DNA from: Okapia johnstoni
Lineage: Eukaryota > Chordata > Mammalia > Artiodactyla > Giraffidae
Assembly: GCA_024291935.2 (NCBI GenBank)
Contig: CM044321.1
Coordinates: forward strand, 58,708,985 to 58,772,984
Length of the DNA stretch: 64,000 bases
Direction: 5' to 3'
A model generated the notes under the pieces. It was not told the DNA's origin, did no database searches, and saw only the letters and a program-made list of their open reading frames with translations. Made by a program: the position numbers and the translations under genes. Below are positions 31,101 through 42,490 of this stretch, piece after piece (within the stretch, counting starts at the first letter, position 1; the number at the start of each line of letters is the position of its first letter).

Positions 31101-32288
31101 CCTCATGGGCATCAACTCTAGGTATTCCAAGACTCACTAGAAACTGAGTCATTTATGGCCCTCTAAGATGCATTAATCATCTTCCTCAGTTGTTTTAAAA
31201 TCTTCCATTCACATCTCAAAAACCTATTTAAAGAGACAGGTTGCTACTGTCTGTTTTTCAACTGCCATTTTTACCCCCTCCTTCTTGCTCATTGGAAGGT
31301 CTGACTTCCACTCATTTTACCAACTTCCCCATCTGTGATGTGTCTTCTTTCATACTGTGTCCTGTCTGAACTATGACAATTCATGGTCTGCTGACAGTCT
31401 TCTGGTTCCTGGCCAATTACAGCTGGTTCATGACTCCATTAATCCCCTGGCACAAGAGGCTTCTCTCCATTTCTTAGGGCTTCTGAATGAGAGGAAAGAA
31501 AAGGAACTCCTACTTACCCCAGCTTGAGGACCATCTGTGGCAGTCTGAACACGTGGCATTACTTTTATTATTTAATATGTTATTATTATTTAATTTAATA
31601 ATTTAATATTACTTAATATGTTTCATTTCTTCCTTTTCTAGTTCTGGATTAGGAAAAAAAGAAGCCCGGAGGCAGTACCCTTTGTTCTGCTTGCATTTGG
31701 GAGGCTTTGGGAGAGAACAGCTGTTTGCAAAACTGGACAATGAGTACCTCGTGCCATTGTCATGGAGAAAGGGCTTGGTTCTGGGCATCTGGTTCTGTAA
31801 ATCTGCTGTTTTTGGCAGAAGGTGATGACTTGTCATAGCATTCCAGGGCCTATCTACAGAAGGACCATGGATGGGAGATCTGATCTTCTGATCTCACACC
31901 CTCATTTTACTGATAAGAAAAAATGGGCATACGGTGCCCATCTGAGAACCACTTACTTCTGGTTGGTGGCACTGTAGATACAGAAGCGAAAGTAAGAAGG
32001 CTTTTGTTAAAACACATAAGCTAAAAGGATATATTATGCAGCAATATAGCCGATATTTTATAATAACTTTAAATGGAGTATAATGTATAAAAATTTTGAG
32101 TTACATTGTACAGCTGATATTAATGTAAATTATAAGTCAACCATACCTCAAAAATAAAGAAAAATGGAAAAAAGAAGCATTTAGAAACTTTTATGATAAT
32201 TTGACAGTAGAATTTTAAGTCGATTTACACTGATAATTTAAAAAACTAGGCTTATATTGTGTACGTCTCTTTAAAAATTCATGTATAT
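31101..32288. other. No gene; ATT-rich tract
   Basis: Unique. 31560-31620 is an ATT/TTAATA-rich low-complexity tract. 32030-32165 is A/T-rich. Confidence 0.5.
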
Positions 32289-33220
32289 TTAATTCATTTT
32301 ATTTTTTATGATAAGGTTATTTTTATAACAATTTTAAATTTACAGAAACATTGAGAAGATAGTACAGAGGGTTTTCATATCCTCTGTCCAAGTTTCACCT
32401 ATATTTAATATATTACATTAGTATGGTACATTCATTACAATTAATGAACTCATATTGACACATAATTAAGTAAAGTTCATATTTTATTTAGGAGAAGGCA
32501 ATGGCAACCCACTCCAGTACTCTCGCCTGGAAAATCCCATGGATGGAGGAGCCTGGCAGGCAGCAGTCCATGGGGTCACTGAGGGTCAGACATGACTGAG
32601 CCGCTTCACTTTCACTTTTCCCTTTCATGCATTGGAGAAGGAAATGGCAACCCACTCCAGTGTTCTTGCCTGGAGAATCCCAGGGACGGGGGAGCCTGGT
32701 GGGCTGCCATCTATGGGGTCGCACAGAGTCAGACACGACTGAAGCGACTTAGCAGCAGCAGCATATTTTATTCATATTTCCTCAGTTTTTAACCTAATAT
32801 CCCTTTTCTATCCCAGGATCCCATCTGAGATCCCACATTACCTTTTGTTGTCATGTCTCCTTAAGCTCCTCTTGGTTGTGACAATTTCTCAGATGTTTGT
32901 TGGTTTTGATGACTTTGCCAGCTTTGAGAAGTAGTGGTCAGAAATTTTGTGGAGTGTCCTTCAATTGAGATTTGTCTGATACGTTCTCATGATTCAACTG
33001 AGCATGTGGGTTTTGAGGAGGGAGACCAGAGAGGTGAAGGGCATTTTCATCACATCATATCAAGGCTACATATTATCAACATTGCTTATTGCCATTTTTA
33101 TGTTGATCTTGGTCATGTGGCTGAGGTGGTGACTGTCAGTTTTCTCTAAAGTATCTTCCCACATCTCCCTTCCATGTACTCTTTTGAAGGAAGTTACTAT
33201 GTGCAGCTGACGCTTAAGGA
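32289..33220 (-). mobile_element. Old L1-like element, antisense, split by BOVA2
   Basis: A 'ttttaaatttacagaaacat', 'attacattagtatggtacat', 'gatcccatctgagatcccac', 'catcacatcatatcaaggct' series matches a common old L1-class 3' sequence. The two halves join when the SINE is removed. Orientation is assigned with modest confidence. Confidence 0.55.
32478..32772 (+). mobile_element. BOVA2 SINE with 11-bp target-site duplication
   Basis: A dimeric BovA spans 32491-32763, GGAGAAGGCAATGGCAACCC to a CAGCAGCAGCA tail. CATATTTTATT flanks it at 32478-32488 and 32762-32772. Confidence 0.93.
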
Positions 33221-33803
33221 GTGGAGAGTTGTAATTTATTTTATTGTGCTTTATAAAAATATAGGTTGGGATATATATGAAATACAGAGTGTGATATAAA
33301 AAGTATAGTTGGTTTGTGATAGATTGAAAATGAAAAAGGTCTTTCATCACTGCTCATTTGAGAAGCACTGCTCTAAAAACCTGCTTAAGGGTACACAGAA
33401 GAAGAACTGGAACTGAGCCCAAGACATGTTGGCTCCAATCCCAGCTCTTTTCATTCCCCAGAGCCCTGCTTGCATATCCATCTTATTGTGGAGCCAAGAG
33501 ACAAGCTGGCTGTGGAATACCATAGACTGCTCCATGATATTTCCACGGCTCTTAAGAAAGGCTTCAAGTCCTGATGAAGTTTCTGGAATACCGGAGTCAC
33601 TGCGCCTTGAAATGTTAGCCTGTCTGAACTATCATTTTAAGTCATGCTCCATGGCAAATAGATACTGAGACGGAGCTTTGCACTCAGGCTATTTATTATT
33701 AAAAGCGATGAGAATGGTGTTGGGCAGAAGGAGAAGCTGAAGGGTAGTGCAGCCCGAACAAAGGCTCTTATCGATGGTGCAGCTGGACCTGGGTGGCCAT
33801 GCA
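33221..33803. other. No gene; possible MIR scrap
   Basis: 33380-33460 (TGCTTAAGGGTACACAGAAG then TTGGCTCCAATCCCAGCTC) faintly resembles an antisense MIR. The remainder is unique. Confidence 0.4.
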
Positions 33804-33940
33804 GTGTGTGTCCGTCGCTCAGTCACGTCCAGCTCTTTGCAACCCCATGGACTGTAGCCCGTCAGGCTCATCTGTCCATGAGATTTTCCAGGCAAGAATA
33901 TCAGAGTGGGTTGCCATTCCCTTCTCCAGGGGATCTTCCT
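33804..33940 (-). mobile_element. Bov-tA SINE, partial
   Basis: Antisense BovA body from GTCGCTCAGTCACGTCCAGC to CTTCTCCAGGGGATCTTCC. The tRNA-like part is lost. Confidence 0.88.
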
Positions 33941-34166
33941 TGCTCTGAATGTAGGCAGAGAGATCAGGCTTTGAACACTCCCACACTGACCAGGTATTGA
34001 ACTCTGTCTTTGGGAAGGAGGTATAACCTTGGCAGAGGTGGCTCTCTTAGCCCATGGGCTCCACCTAGAAAGGGACTTAGCTGTGCCATCAGCAGCCTGT
34101 ACTTCTGGCAGTGGGGAAATGAGATAATGGAGAGATCTTGATGATCTCCCCCCTCCAGCATTTGTT

Positions 34167-34411
34167 ATAGGTACCACTGTGTGTGTGTGCTCAGTCGCTC
34201 AGTCATGCCCAACTCTCTGTGACTCCATGGACTGTAGCCTGCCAGGCTCCTCTGTCCATGGAATTTTCCAGGAATGAATACTGGAGTGGATTGCCATTTC
34301 CTACTACAGGGGATCTTCCTGACCCAGAGATCAAACTTGCATCTCCGGTGTCTCCTGCATTGGCAGGTGGACTCTTTACTACTGTGCCACCTGGGAAGCC
34401 CATAGATACCA
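34167..34411 (-). mobile_element. Bov-tA SINE with (GT)n head
   Basis: The complete antisense SINE lies at about 34177-34401. ATAGGTACCA (34167-34176) and ATAGATACCA (34402-34411) are a 9-of-10 target-site duplication. The GTGTGTGTG at the left is the SINE's own (CA)n tail read antisense. Confidence 0.9.
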
Positions 34412-35220
34412 TTACATTTAAAAAAAATTTCTTTTGCCTTTGTGTTGGGTCTAGATTCTAGGAATCAGAAGGTTGTTTGCTACACTCCTCCTTGCATTGT
34501 TAACTGTCTCTAGTGCCTGAATGTAGTAATTGTACTTTGGGTATGGATGAGGTAATCCAGGAAGGGATTCTGGGAAGAGAGGCCATGTGAGAAGATTGGT
34601 GTGGGTGTGGACACAGTGCAGAGGATTTGCGTTTGTGCAATCTGCCTGCTTCTGTGATTCATCTGGGTCTGTGCACCCTCATAAACAGTGGGCTCCAGTG
34701 AACTAAGTGTTGCTTTCTAAAGAAAAATTAGAGCTGGGATTTCAGCAGGGAGGAAAATATATGCCCAATGGTAATGAGAACAAACGCACAACACCAAGGA
34801 AACCACAAAGAATAAAGCTGCAGGAAGATTTTTATAATTTTTTTCAAGGGAAAGGGATATAAGCAACAGAATTGTTTTAATTGGTCAAGAATTTGTCTCT
34901 TCAGTCCCTTGTCTCTCATAGGATCTCAAGCTTGCTCTTTCTCAGCATTTTAAATGGGAGTGAGACCAAAAGAATTTTAATTACAGGGCAAAAGATGGAA
35001 TTTGAAAGCAGAGCAAATTTGGCAAAATTAATTCTTATGTAAAAAAAGAAATGCTTCCTGTACTTGGCATCCTGTTTTCCTGACTGCTTGATGTTCATCT
35101 CTTTTATTCCTTGCAGTTTGAAATCAGACATGCATTTTCCCTTTCAGCTTTTCCCTGGATTGGAGGGTGCTCAGCATAAATGAACTCAACCTGGTTGATA
35201 GGATAATCTTACACTTAGAT
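34412..35220. other. No recognised gene
   Basis: Unique sequence. Confidence 0.5.
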
Positions 35221-35430
35221 GAAAGTGTTAGTTGCTCAGTCGTTTCTGACTCTTTGCAGTCCCATGGACTGTAGCCTGCCAGGCTCCTCTGCCCATGGGA
35301 TTTTCCAGGCAAGAATACTGGAGTGGGTTGCCATTTCCTTCTCCAGGGGATCTTCCCGACCCAGGGATCGAACCCAGGTCTCCTGCATTGCAGGCAGATT
35401 CTTTACTGTCTGAGCCACCAGGGAAGCCCA
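35221..35430 (-). mobile_element. Bov-tA SINE
   Basis: Complete antisense copy. The reversed B box GGGATCGAACC is present near 35364 and the copy ends CACCAGGGAAGCCCA. Confidence 0.92.
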
Positions 35431-35639
35431 GGGGACTCAAAAGAGAAAAAATAAAGCCCATTTTCCTCAAAGAGGCTTTTCCACCAGCAGCCTCAGGACA
35501 TGACATCTACCATTTGGATTGTCTTTAGCTGTGGGACAGGAAAGGGTTAAAGGACTTCGAAAGCACTGAAATATTTTTTTTTTCCCTCTTGAGATAGAAG
35601 AATGGGAATGACCACTTTTGCATAATAACCACAGACATA

Positions 35640-35860
35640 TACTAATAGCTAAGTGAGCTCTTTCTAAATGCTAGGCACTGTGCTAAGCACTTTATAGGTA
35701 TCACCTCATATATGTTCATAATGATGTTCATAATGGTTATGAACCCCTCAACACAGATATGAAACTAAGAGTTGAAGAGATTAGATATGTCGCTTAAGTG
35801 TGGAGATGGGGTTCAAATCTAGGTGCCAGATTCCTTTGCACCACATCCTGTATGGCTTCA
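35640..35860 (-). repeat. MIR SINE, antisense
   Basis: GCTAGGCACTGTGCTAAGCA, CTTTATAGGTATCACCTCAT and GGGTTCAAATCTAGGTGCCA are in MIR antisense order. Confidence 0.7.
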
Positions 35861-36237
35861 GCAGCCATGAAATTGGGAAGGGGGTTTGAGTAGGAAAACA
35901 GGAAGTGTGCTCAGAATGACTTCCTGGGTAAAAGGTCTTCTGAGGAACATCCTACTGTAAGCTCCTTCTCGCAGCTCGGGTCATTTTCTTTTAGTCCTAA
36001 AATGAGAGACCAGGGGACAGTTGAGATCTGAGAGTCAGGACCTTAAACTGAATTTGGAAACTGTTATATTGATCTGTCAGCTTGTGACATGAAGGTGGTG
36101 CTGGAGGCCCATGAGATTGTCCAAGGAGAGAGGGTGCAACAAAGAGGTTAAAGGGCACAAGCTGGATTCCTAGAAACCAACATTTAAGGGGAATGTAGAG
36201 GAAGACAGGCCAATAGGAAGGTGCAAAAAGAAGTCAG
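35861..36237. other. No recognised gene
   Basis: Unique sequence leading into the minisatellite. Confidence 0.5.
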
Positions 36238-36244
36238 TTTTTGT

Positions 36245-36387
36245 GCCATCATTTAGGACAGGGTGGTACGGTCATTCAGGAGAGTGTGGTGTGCGGTCGC
36301 TCAGCAGAGGATGGGGTGACGTCATCCAGAAGAGGATGGCATGTGGTCATCCCGAACAGAGTGCTATGTGGTCATCCAGGAGAGAGG
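36245..36387. repeat. 25-bp minisatellite, about six units
   Basis: The anchor GGTCATCCAGGAGAG, with variants, starts at 36270, 36295, 36320, 36345 and 36370, an exact 25-bp period. A more degenerate unit precedes it, offset by 23 bp. The third anchored unit contains TGACGTCA (36317-36324), a perfect CRE-like octamer. Frames in several phases stay open because 25 is not a multiple of three; they are not genes. Confidence 0.85.
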
Positions 36388-36547
36388 AGGCATCAGAGTG
36401 GAATCATGCGGAACTCTCAGGTTAGGTGACATCCCATTCTCTAAGAGAGGAGGGGAAGAAGGGAAGATAGGAGGAAAGGCAGATACATGAGAAAGTGTAG
36501 AGAAGGCAACATTAAGGAAGGTTATGCCAGGGCCCGTATATTTTTAT

Positions 36548-36727
36548 GGGGCTTCCCTGGTGGCTCAGTAAGGAATTTGCCCACAATGTGGGAAATGTGG
36601 GTTAGATCTCTAGAGAAGGGAGTGGCTGCCCACTCCAGTATTCTTGCTGGAGAATCCCACAGACAGAGGAGCCTGGTGGGCTACTGGCCATGGGGTTGCG
36701 GAGTTTAACACGATTGAGTAACACTTT
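36548..36727 (+). mobile_element. Bov-tA SINE with internal deletions
   Basis: Starts GGGGCTTCCCTGGTGGCTCA. The head is shortened and the body lacks several bases (GTATTCTTGCTGGAGAATCC). It ends near AACACGATTGAGTAACAC. Confidence 0.88.
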
Positions 36728-37675
36728 GATATATTATTAAGAAGTAGAATGTTCTTTTGGTTTTTCTGGCTTGATTGCTTCCTTCCCAAAGGTGACCCTG
36801 TGCATGAGCACGGTCGCCTCCACCACAGGGTAACCTGCTGCCCGAATCATGGGCAGGGAGAAGTGTATCTGAGCCTCTGCTCGGCCGCTGGTGACTGTGG
36901 CTGCACCACTGCTAGCCCTCGCTTGGCCCTGTTGGATGGTTTCTCACCCCCTGAGGATGTTCTTCAAACTTTCTTGGAAACTAAAATGGGTTGATTTCAC
37001 CTTTTGTCTTGGATAGAGCTCCTTTCTATCCAAGTTTGGGTTCAAGTGTTTTCTGGTTGTATCCTGCCAGTGGAACATCCAGGGACAGGTGGCATGTGGA
37101 TATTCAGCCGACTTCTTTTTTACCTGAGAACCTGGGCTGAAGGCTAAGGTGGTCAAGTGTTGGCAAACTCATGGTAAACACCGTCTAAGATCAGACTCCT
37201 GTGAGATATTTGAGACCTGTGCTTCCTGAGTGCTCCCCTCCCAGGAAGGTCTTCCTTGCTCTTCAGTGCTCTGATGCCTACCGGAAGCTTCTTGCTTCAT
37301 TTGTGTGACTGTTAGGTGAATATTTTGTAATTTGAAAAGATGTGGAATGCACAAGTCAGTGTAGTAGGATCTTTCTCATTCTTTTTACCAGATTTCTCTC
37401 TCTTGCCCCCAGTAATTTAGGTTGTTATTGACTTTGTCTCTCCAGGGAAGGGGTCTCATAGGTTCATCCTCATGGCTAAAATGTGTCTTTCATAATTACA
37501 ACATGATTCTTGAAGTTCTAAAATTAGTGAACAAAGCTCTTCTTTCTGCAGCTGGAGAGATACCCATAAAACAACTGTCCTGGAGAAATTCAACTTAAAA
37601 TTGAAGCAAATTATAAAATATAAGATGTTTTCCTGGGAGCCATCTTTTAATGGAAGTGGAAAAAGATTATGGTAG
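36728..37675. other. Unique sequence, no gene
   Basis: 36780-36960 is GC-richer. Nothing named is recognised. Confidence 0.5.
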
Positions 37676-37679
37676 TGGC

Positions 37680-37870
37680 TCAGTGCTGGGTATTTTGCAT
37701 ACTCTATTCCAAGTCTATAACAACACCAGGAATTGTTCTACTTTACTGCGCAGGAAACTGGGTCATAAAGAAGAAATTAACCCAGATCCCTCAGGGTTCA
37801 TTATCTTAATTAAGTGGCAGTACTGAATTTCAGATCTTGGTTTTATCTGCCTGTGCTCTTTCTACTACCC
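37680..37870 (-). repeat. MIR SINE, antisense, weak
   Basis: 'cagtgctgggtattttgcat', CTGCGCAGGAAACTGGGTCA and TTTCAGATCTTGGTTTTATC follow a degenerate MIR order. Confidence 0.5.
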
Positions 37871-37871
37871 G

Positions 37872-38010
37872 ATAGTTCTCTAACTTGACATAAAAATTTT
37901 TTGAGAGATTTGTTTAAAAAACAAATTCTACCCAATCCAAGGATTTTAATTCAGCAAGAGTGGAGTAGGGTCAGGAATCTGTGTTTTTAAAAAGTGCCTT
38001 CACTGTTTCT
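37872..38010 (+). repeat. MER5-like DNA transposon relic
   Basis: 'agttctctaacttgacataa', GAGATTTGTTTAAAAAACAA, 'ggattttaattcagcaagag' and 'gtcaggaatctgtgttttta' match the order of the short hAT-type MER5 element, with degraded ends. Confidence 0.6.
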
Positions 38011-39280
38011 GATGTGCAGCTTGTTTGGAAATACTGGAGGGGAAAACAAGAAAGAAAGTGGGGTGCAATAAGGATAGATGGTGGGTTCCCCACTTTGATA
38101 GTCTGGGGCAAGCCCACTCACCCTCTGAGGCGCACAGCCTCTCTAGATCTGGCCAGCGTTCTCCGACTCCAAGGACAGTGGTTTCTTCTCTGCTAGAGGA
38201 ACTGGCACCAAGGCAAGGCTTCTAAGCATGGAGTTCAAAGCTGGCCCAGAATTTTCAAGTTAGAAATATAGTTCCTGTTGTCTTTTTCCAAAGGAAGGAC
38301 CACTCGCAACTGTACTCTACACCCAGAGATGGGATCTTCTTCATCTCTGGGTTCTTAGGGTCTGGCACAAGTGTGTATGGTGCGTAGTGGGTGCTCAGTG
38401 TACACTGGGTCAAGCAGGGTGGCAGGCATGCCAAGTGTCCAGTCATGGTGAGTAGGGCTAAGGGGTACATTTTTCAATATGGCCTGTGTGGAGGCTACAC
38501 TCTGTCTGAGGGGCCAGCCCTCTGGCATGTAACTGAGGAGGGAGTAGCTGGGAGTCCAGATGTAGCCAGTTTTCTAAGGTACGCAGTGATGAGGGTGTGA
38601 TAGGTTGTTTTCCTTCATGATGTTTTATAAGCTGAATCTCATTTACCTGTGGGAAGGTCCTGCGGAGATTAGATTTCTAATCTAGTCAGACTGTAATTCT
38701 TTCTTTCCTTTGGACAATTACTGATATTTCAGGTGGCTCGCTCCCAATTCAGAGTCAGCAGTGAGTACCATTAACTTGCCTTCTAGCATTTCTCCCAGAT
38801 CATTAGTATGAGATGAACAATCAGGGGATTCCAAGAGGGTGAAGCTTAATCAAAGAGTCATGTCTTCTGGTTCCAAGATAGCGTCCTCCATGGCTCTAAT
38901 TTCCCATGCCTGCCAACCTCAAGACCTAAAGTGAAAGCCTTTGATGATTTTCAATAACGCGATTCCATGTTTTATAGGATCCCATGCCTGCCTCCTGGCT
39001 CCAGCTGTACACTGAATTTAAAGCAAGCCACTCATGCATAGCTGACGTGAGATAACTCACCAACTTGATATTCAAAACTTTATTATTTGTACAAACTCCA
39101 GACTTGCCTCCTAGCCCATGTTGTCCAGAAAACTGAAAACAGTCCAGGCACAAATTACTGAAGGAGTTGGATGAAAGGCAACAGGAAGTTGTAGTAGCTA
39201 CAGTGGCCTGGCAGGGCCCCCAGAGGAGGCTGTAGTAATATTTTAGCAAAATAGGGGCTCCAAGGAGACTGGCTGTCTTC
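38011..39280. other. Unique sequence, about 1.2 kb, no gene
   Basis: No repeat or gene recognised. Confidence 0.5.
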
Positions 39281-39320
39281 CTCCCTCCCTTTCTTCTTTC
39301 TTTCTTCCTTCCTTTCTCTC
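39281..39320. repeat. Pyrimidine simple repeat
   Basis: CTTCCTCCCTCCC and TTCTTTCTTTCTTCC type tract. Confidence 0.8.
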
Positions 39321-39354
39321 ACAAAAAATTCTTAAACTACCCTTCTCCACATTC

Positions 39355-39420
39355 CAGCCACTGTACTTGGCCCCTGAGAATATAAAGAGGCAAAAGACAT
39401 GGTTTTCACATTTTGAGAGT
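39355..39420 (-). mobile_element. L2 scrap, antisense
   Basis: 'cactgtacttggcccctgag' and 'gcaaaagacatggttttcac' resemble the antisense L2 3' region. Confidence 0.4.
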
Positions 39421-39614
39421 TTTAAGTAGAGCTGTGAATGGAGCGCATGTTTTCTGAGCCGTCGTTTCTCATTGACTCTGAGAGTCTGCAGAGCCTGGAG
39501 GCCGCTCTGATGCAGAGTCTGAAGCTAGTGCTTGAGTGCCGCTCTCCTGGATCACACGTCCCCCTGCCTCCAGCCCTTCCTTCTGTCCAGGTATTTCCTC
39601 ATTTAGGTCTGAAC

Positions 39615-39768
39615 TGGATGAGGTGGTTGGATGGCATCACCAACTCAATGGACATGGGTTTGGGTAGACTCCGGCAGTTGGTGATGGACAGGAATGCCTG
39701 GTGTGTTGTGATTTGTGGGGTCTTAAAGAGTTGGACACGACTGAGCGACTGAACTGAACTGAACTGAA
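39615..39768 (+). mobile_element. BovB LINE 3' end, short
   Basis: Only the last 150 bases of BovB, GATGAGGTGGTTGGATGGCA to GAACTGAACTGAACTGAA. The peptide [12 protein letters not shown] of the BovB C-terminus is visible. It is extremely 5'-truncated. Confidence 0.9.
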
Positions 39769-40960
39769 TTCTCAGTTTATGGGAGCATAGCAGAGGGAAG
39801 GGGGTTCAGAAAAGTCTCATTTCAGAGTCACTTCATTTGGGATGATTGGACCTCGGTTGCTGTGCAGTCAAAACAACTGCAGCTCTCAGTGGCCATGGGT
39901 TTGAGGATGTGTAGCCACTGATTCTATAACGTGGCCACTGGTGGCTGGTGGGGATAGGGACAAAGAGAGGAGAAACCTTCATGTTGGAAAATGCAGTATT
40001 TGTGATTAAAAAAAACCTTTTAATATTTCTAAGAAATTTCCAGGTGAGTGAAATATTCAGTTAACTGTGTGCTAGTTTGGTCCACACGATGCCCTTTGGT
40101 TCACTCACTCATCAGCCATCCGTCATGGTGGGCACTGAGTTTGGAGCTGGGTGGGCATGAACTGCAGGGCGTGTTCAGTCCGGTAACTGGGAAACTGATG
40201 TTTCCAAACACTAGCTCTGAGTGTCTTGGCATCATGAAGAAAAGGACTTGTGGCTGCAGATGTCTGGTGGGTAGAGTAGATGGCTCTTGGCATTTAATCT
40301 ATGCTAAAATCATTTTCCAATACCATTTTACCAGCACCTTAGAACTGTGAAATATATTATGAAATTTAAAAGAGAAAAATCAGAGAAGAAACTATTAAGA
40401 TGTAGAGTATTTTAACTGAAAAACTTGGACATTAAAAATAAAAAAGATACCCAAAATTTTAACTTGGGTCTACTTTGTCTCCAAGGAGGTTTAAAAATCT
40501 TAAAAATAATAGGAACTTCAGAGTAGGTGGTCACTTACTATATACAGGGCTTACTTTATGTTTATATCAAACTTGCTTGGTAATTTTTAAACACTCATTA
40601 TTTTGGGATAGGAAAAAAAAAAGGAACTGGTTGTTCCTCAACCCAGTCGCTCAAAAGCAGGGTGTGGACTCTGCTCCCATCTTCCAATGCTATTGAGTTT
40701 CTCCTGGGTTGAGACCAAACATGAACACTTACAGCCTGAAACGATTACTTTCTGGAAATTTGCAGTGAGTGGAAACAGTTATGTAGAGGTGTGGATCTTG
40801 CTACCTGGATCAATAACTTTAGCTAGTTAAGATTCTTGCCAAGAAAAGGCAAGGAAGATCAAATTTCATAGACCTAGCAAACCACTGGAAACTTCTTGCA
40901 CGTGTGTGTTCAAGGATCACCTTTTATGATTTATAGAAACGAAAGAACTCATTGGAATAT
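39769..40960. other. Unique sequence, no gene
   Basis: Nothing recognised. There are several A-rich runs (40010, 40440, 40610). Confidence 0.5.
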
Positions 40961-40961
40961 G

Positions 40962-41140
40962 AATAATAGCTACCATTTATTTGTCATTTATTATTCTGGC
41001 CACTATGCCAAGTACTTTATATACATTGACTCATTTAATCCTAATGACAACCCATGAGCATGTACTATTGTTTTTCCTACTTTACAGATGATAAGAGGCA
41101 CAAAAAGCCTATTAAATTATAGAGTAGGATCAATGTGTCG
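40962..41140 (-). repeat. MIR SINE, antisense
   Basis: ACTATGCCAAGTACTTTATA, ATTGACTCATTTAATCCTAA and 'ctactttacagatgataaga'. Confidence 0.72.
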
Positions 41141-41489
41141 TTCACTTAGAAAATGAGTCAAATGTATGTGTGAATAAGTGTGAAAATTCCTATTTCCTTG
41201 TCTTTCTTCTCAAGTTTGGTATGTTTCTCTGTCTTTAAAGGACATTAGTGACTTCTTAGTCCTTTGAAGAAAAGTCAAAATTTGAATACAGAAGATAGTT
41301 TTGAAACCTGTGGCATGAATTCATGAAGCTAAAAGAAAATTTAACTTCACACATAGGGTACTAGCAAATTGGAAAAATTCATCGTGTTTGTGGACCTTTA
41401 TCTTTCTGAACACCCCTTACATTTCCTTCTCAGATAAGAGATAATGAGATTCAACCAACTAACTCATTTCCTAAGCAAATGATACATTT

Positions 41490-41731
41490 ACCTACTCTTA
41501 CATGTTTAGTCGCTCAGTCATGTCCAACTCTTTGTGACTCCATGGACTGTAGCCCACCAGGCTCCTCTGTCCATGGTGATTCTCCAGGTAAGAATACTGG
41601 AGTGGGTTGCCATGCCCTCCTCTAGGGGATCTTCTGAACCCAGGGAGAGAACCCAGGTCTCCCACATTGCAGGCGGATTCTTTACCGACTGAGTCATCAG
41701 GGCTTTACCGACTGAAGTCCACCTACTCTTA
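41490..41731 (-). mobile_element. Bov-tA SINE with 11-bp target-site duplication
   Basis: ACCTACTCTTA flanks the SINE at 41490-41500 and 41721-41731. Within the tRNA-derived end, CTTTACCGACTGA is duplicated (41680-41692 and 41703-41715). Confidence 0.92.
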
Positions 41732-42260
41732 TAAGTCTAGGCAATTTCCTAAAGTTTAGGACACATGATATGGAATTTTCTCTTCCCACAATGTTTAGCC
41801 TTCTCTATTATGGCTTCCCACAACTCATTCTTGACAATGCTCAGGCACTACCTGACTCCTGTATTGAGGAAGTTTTCTGGGAAGTTCTTTGAAAATGGTG
41901 TTCAATCCATCCTCGACTGATATCTCAGCTCCAGCCTTTCCCCCTCATGTTGTTGTCACCTACACTCTTCTGAATGACTCCAGTACTGGGCTGATAATCA
42001 CTGCACTTCATTACTGAGTCAATTCTGGCCACAGGTGTTCCAGTCAGAATGCCCCCAGAGCCTGGACCTGGACCAGAGCAGGAAAAATATCTGTGAAGCT
42101 TCTGGCTCTGGCCCTAAGCCATGGAACCTTGGTGAATGGTACCATTTCTCTGAGACCCAGAGAAGGCACTTTGTAAATCTTAAGGCGTTAACCAATTGAC
42201 GGGAGAGTTCAAGGGGTTCTGCTTTACACTTGTGGGTAGGTGTCTTATTTCTTTATGATA
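41732..42260. other. No recognised gene
   Basis: Unique sequence. Confidence 0.5.
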
Positions 42261-42270
42261 GCCATCATCC

Positions 42271-42490
42271 TGACTTCCCTGGTAGCTCAGTGGTAAAGAA
42301 TCTGCCTGCCAGTGCAGGAGACATAAGAGACATAGGTTCAATCTCTGGGTCAGGAAGATCCCTTGGAGAAGGGCATGGCAACACACTCCAGTGTTCTTGC
42401 CTGGAGAATCCCATGGACAGAGGAGCCTGGTGGACTACAGTCCATGGAGTCACAAAGAATTGAACATGACTGCACTGCTGAGCACACAAC
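42271..42490 (+). mobile_element. Bov-tA SINE with good A box
   Basis: The tRNA-like head has TAGCTCAGTGG (42283-42293), a consensus-like Pol III A box. The B box region reads GGTTCAATCTC, one base off. The body ends TTGAACATGACTGCACTG. Confidence 0.92.

Noticed and set aside
33689..34177. 162-codon minus-strand gene
   Set aside because: Its middle part is the translated BovA SINE body; the rest shows no motif.
36245..36387. CRISPR-like array
   Set aside because: Units follow directly on each other with a 25-bp period and no spacers. The setting is an animal genome, so it is a minisatellite.
36241..36429. Two overlapping 60-codon genes
   Set aside because: They are frames through the 25-bp minisatellite, open because the period is not a multiple of three.
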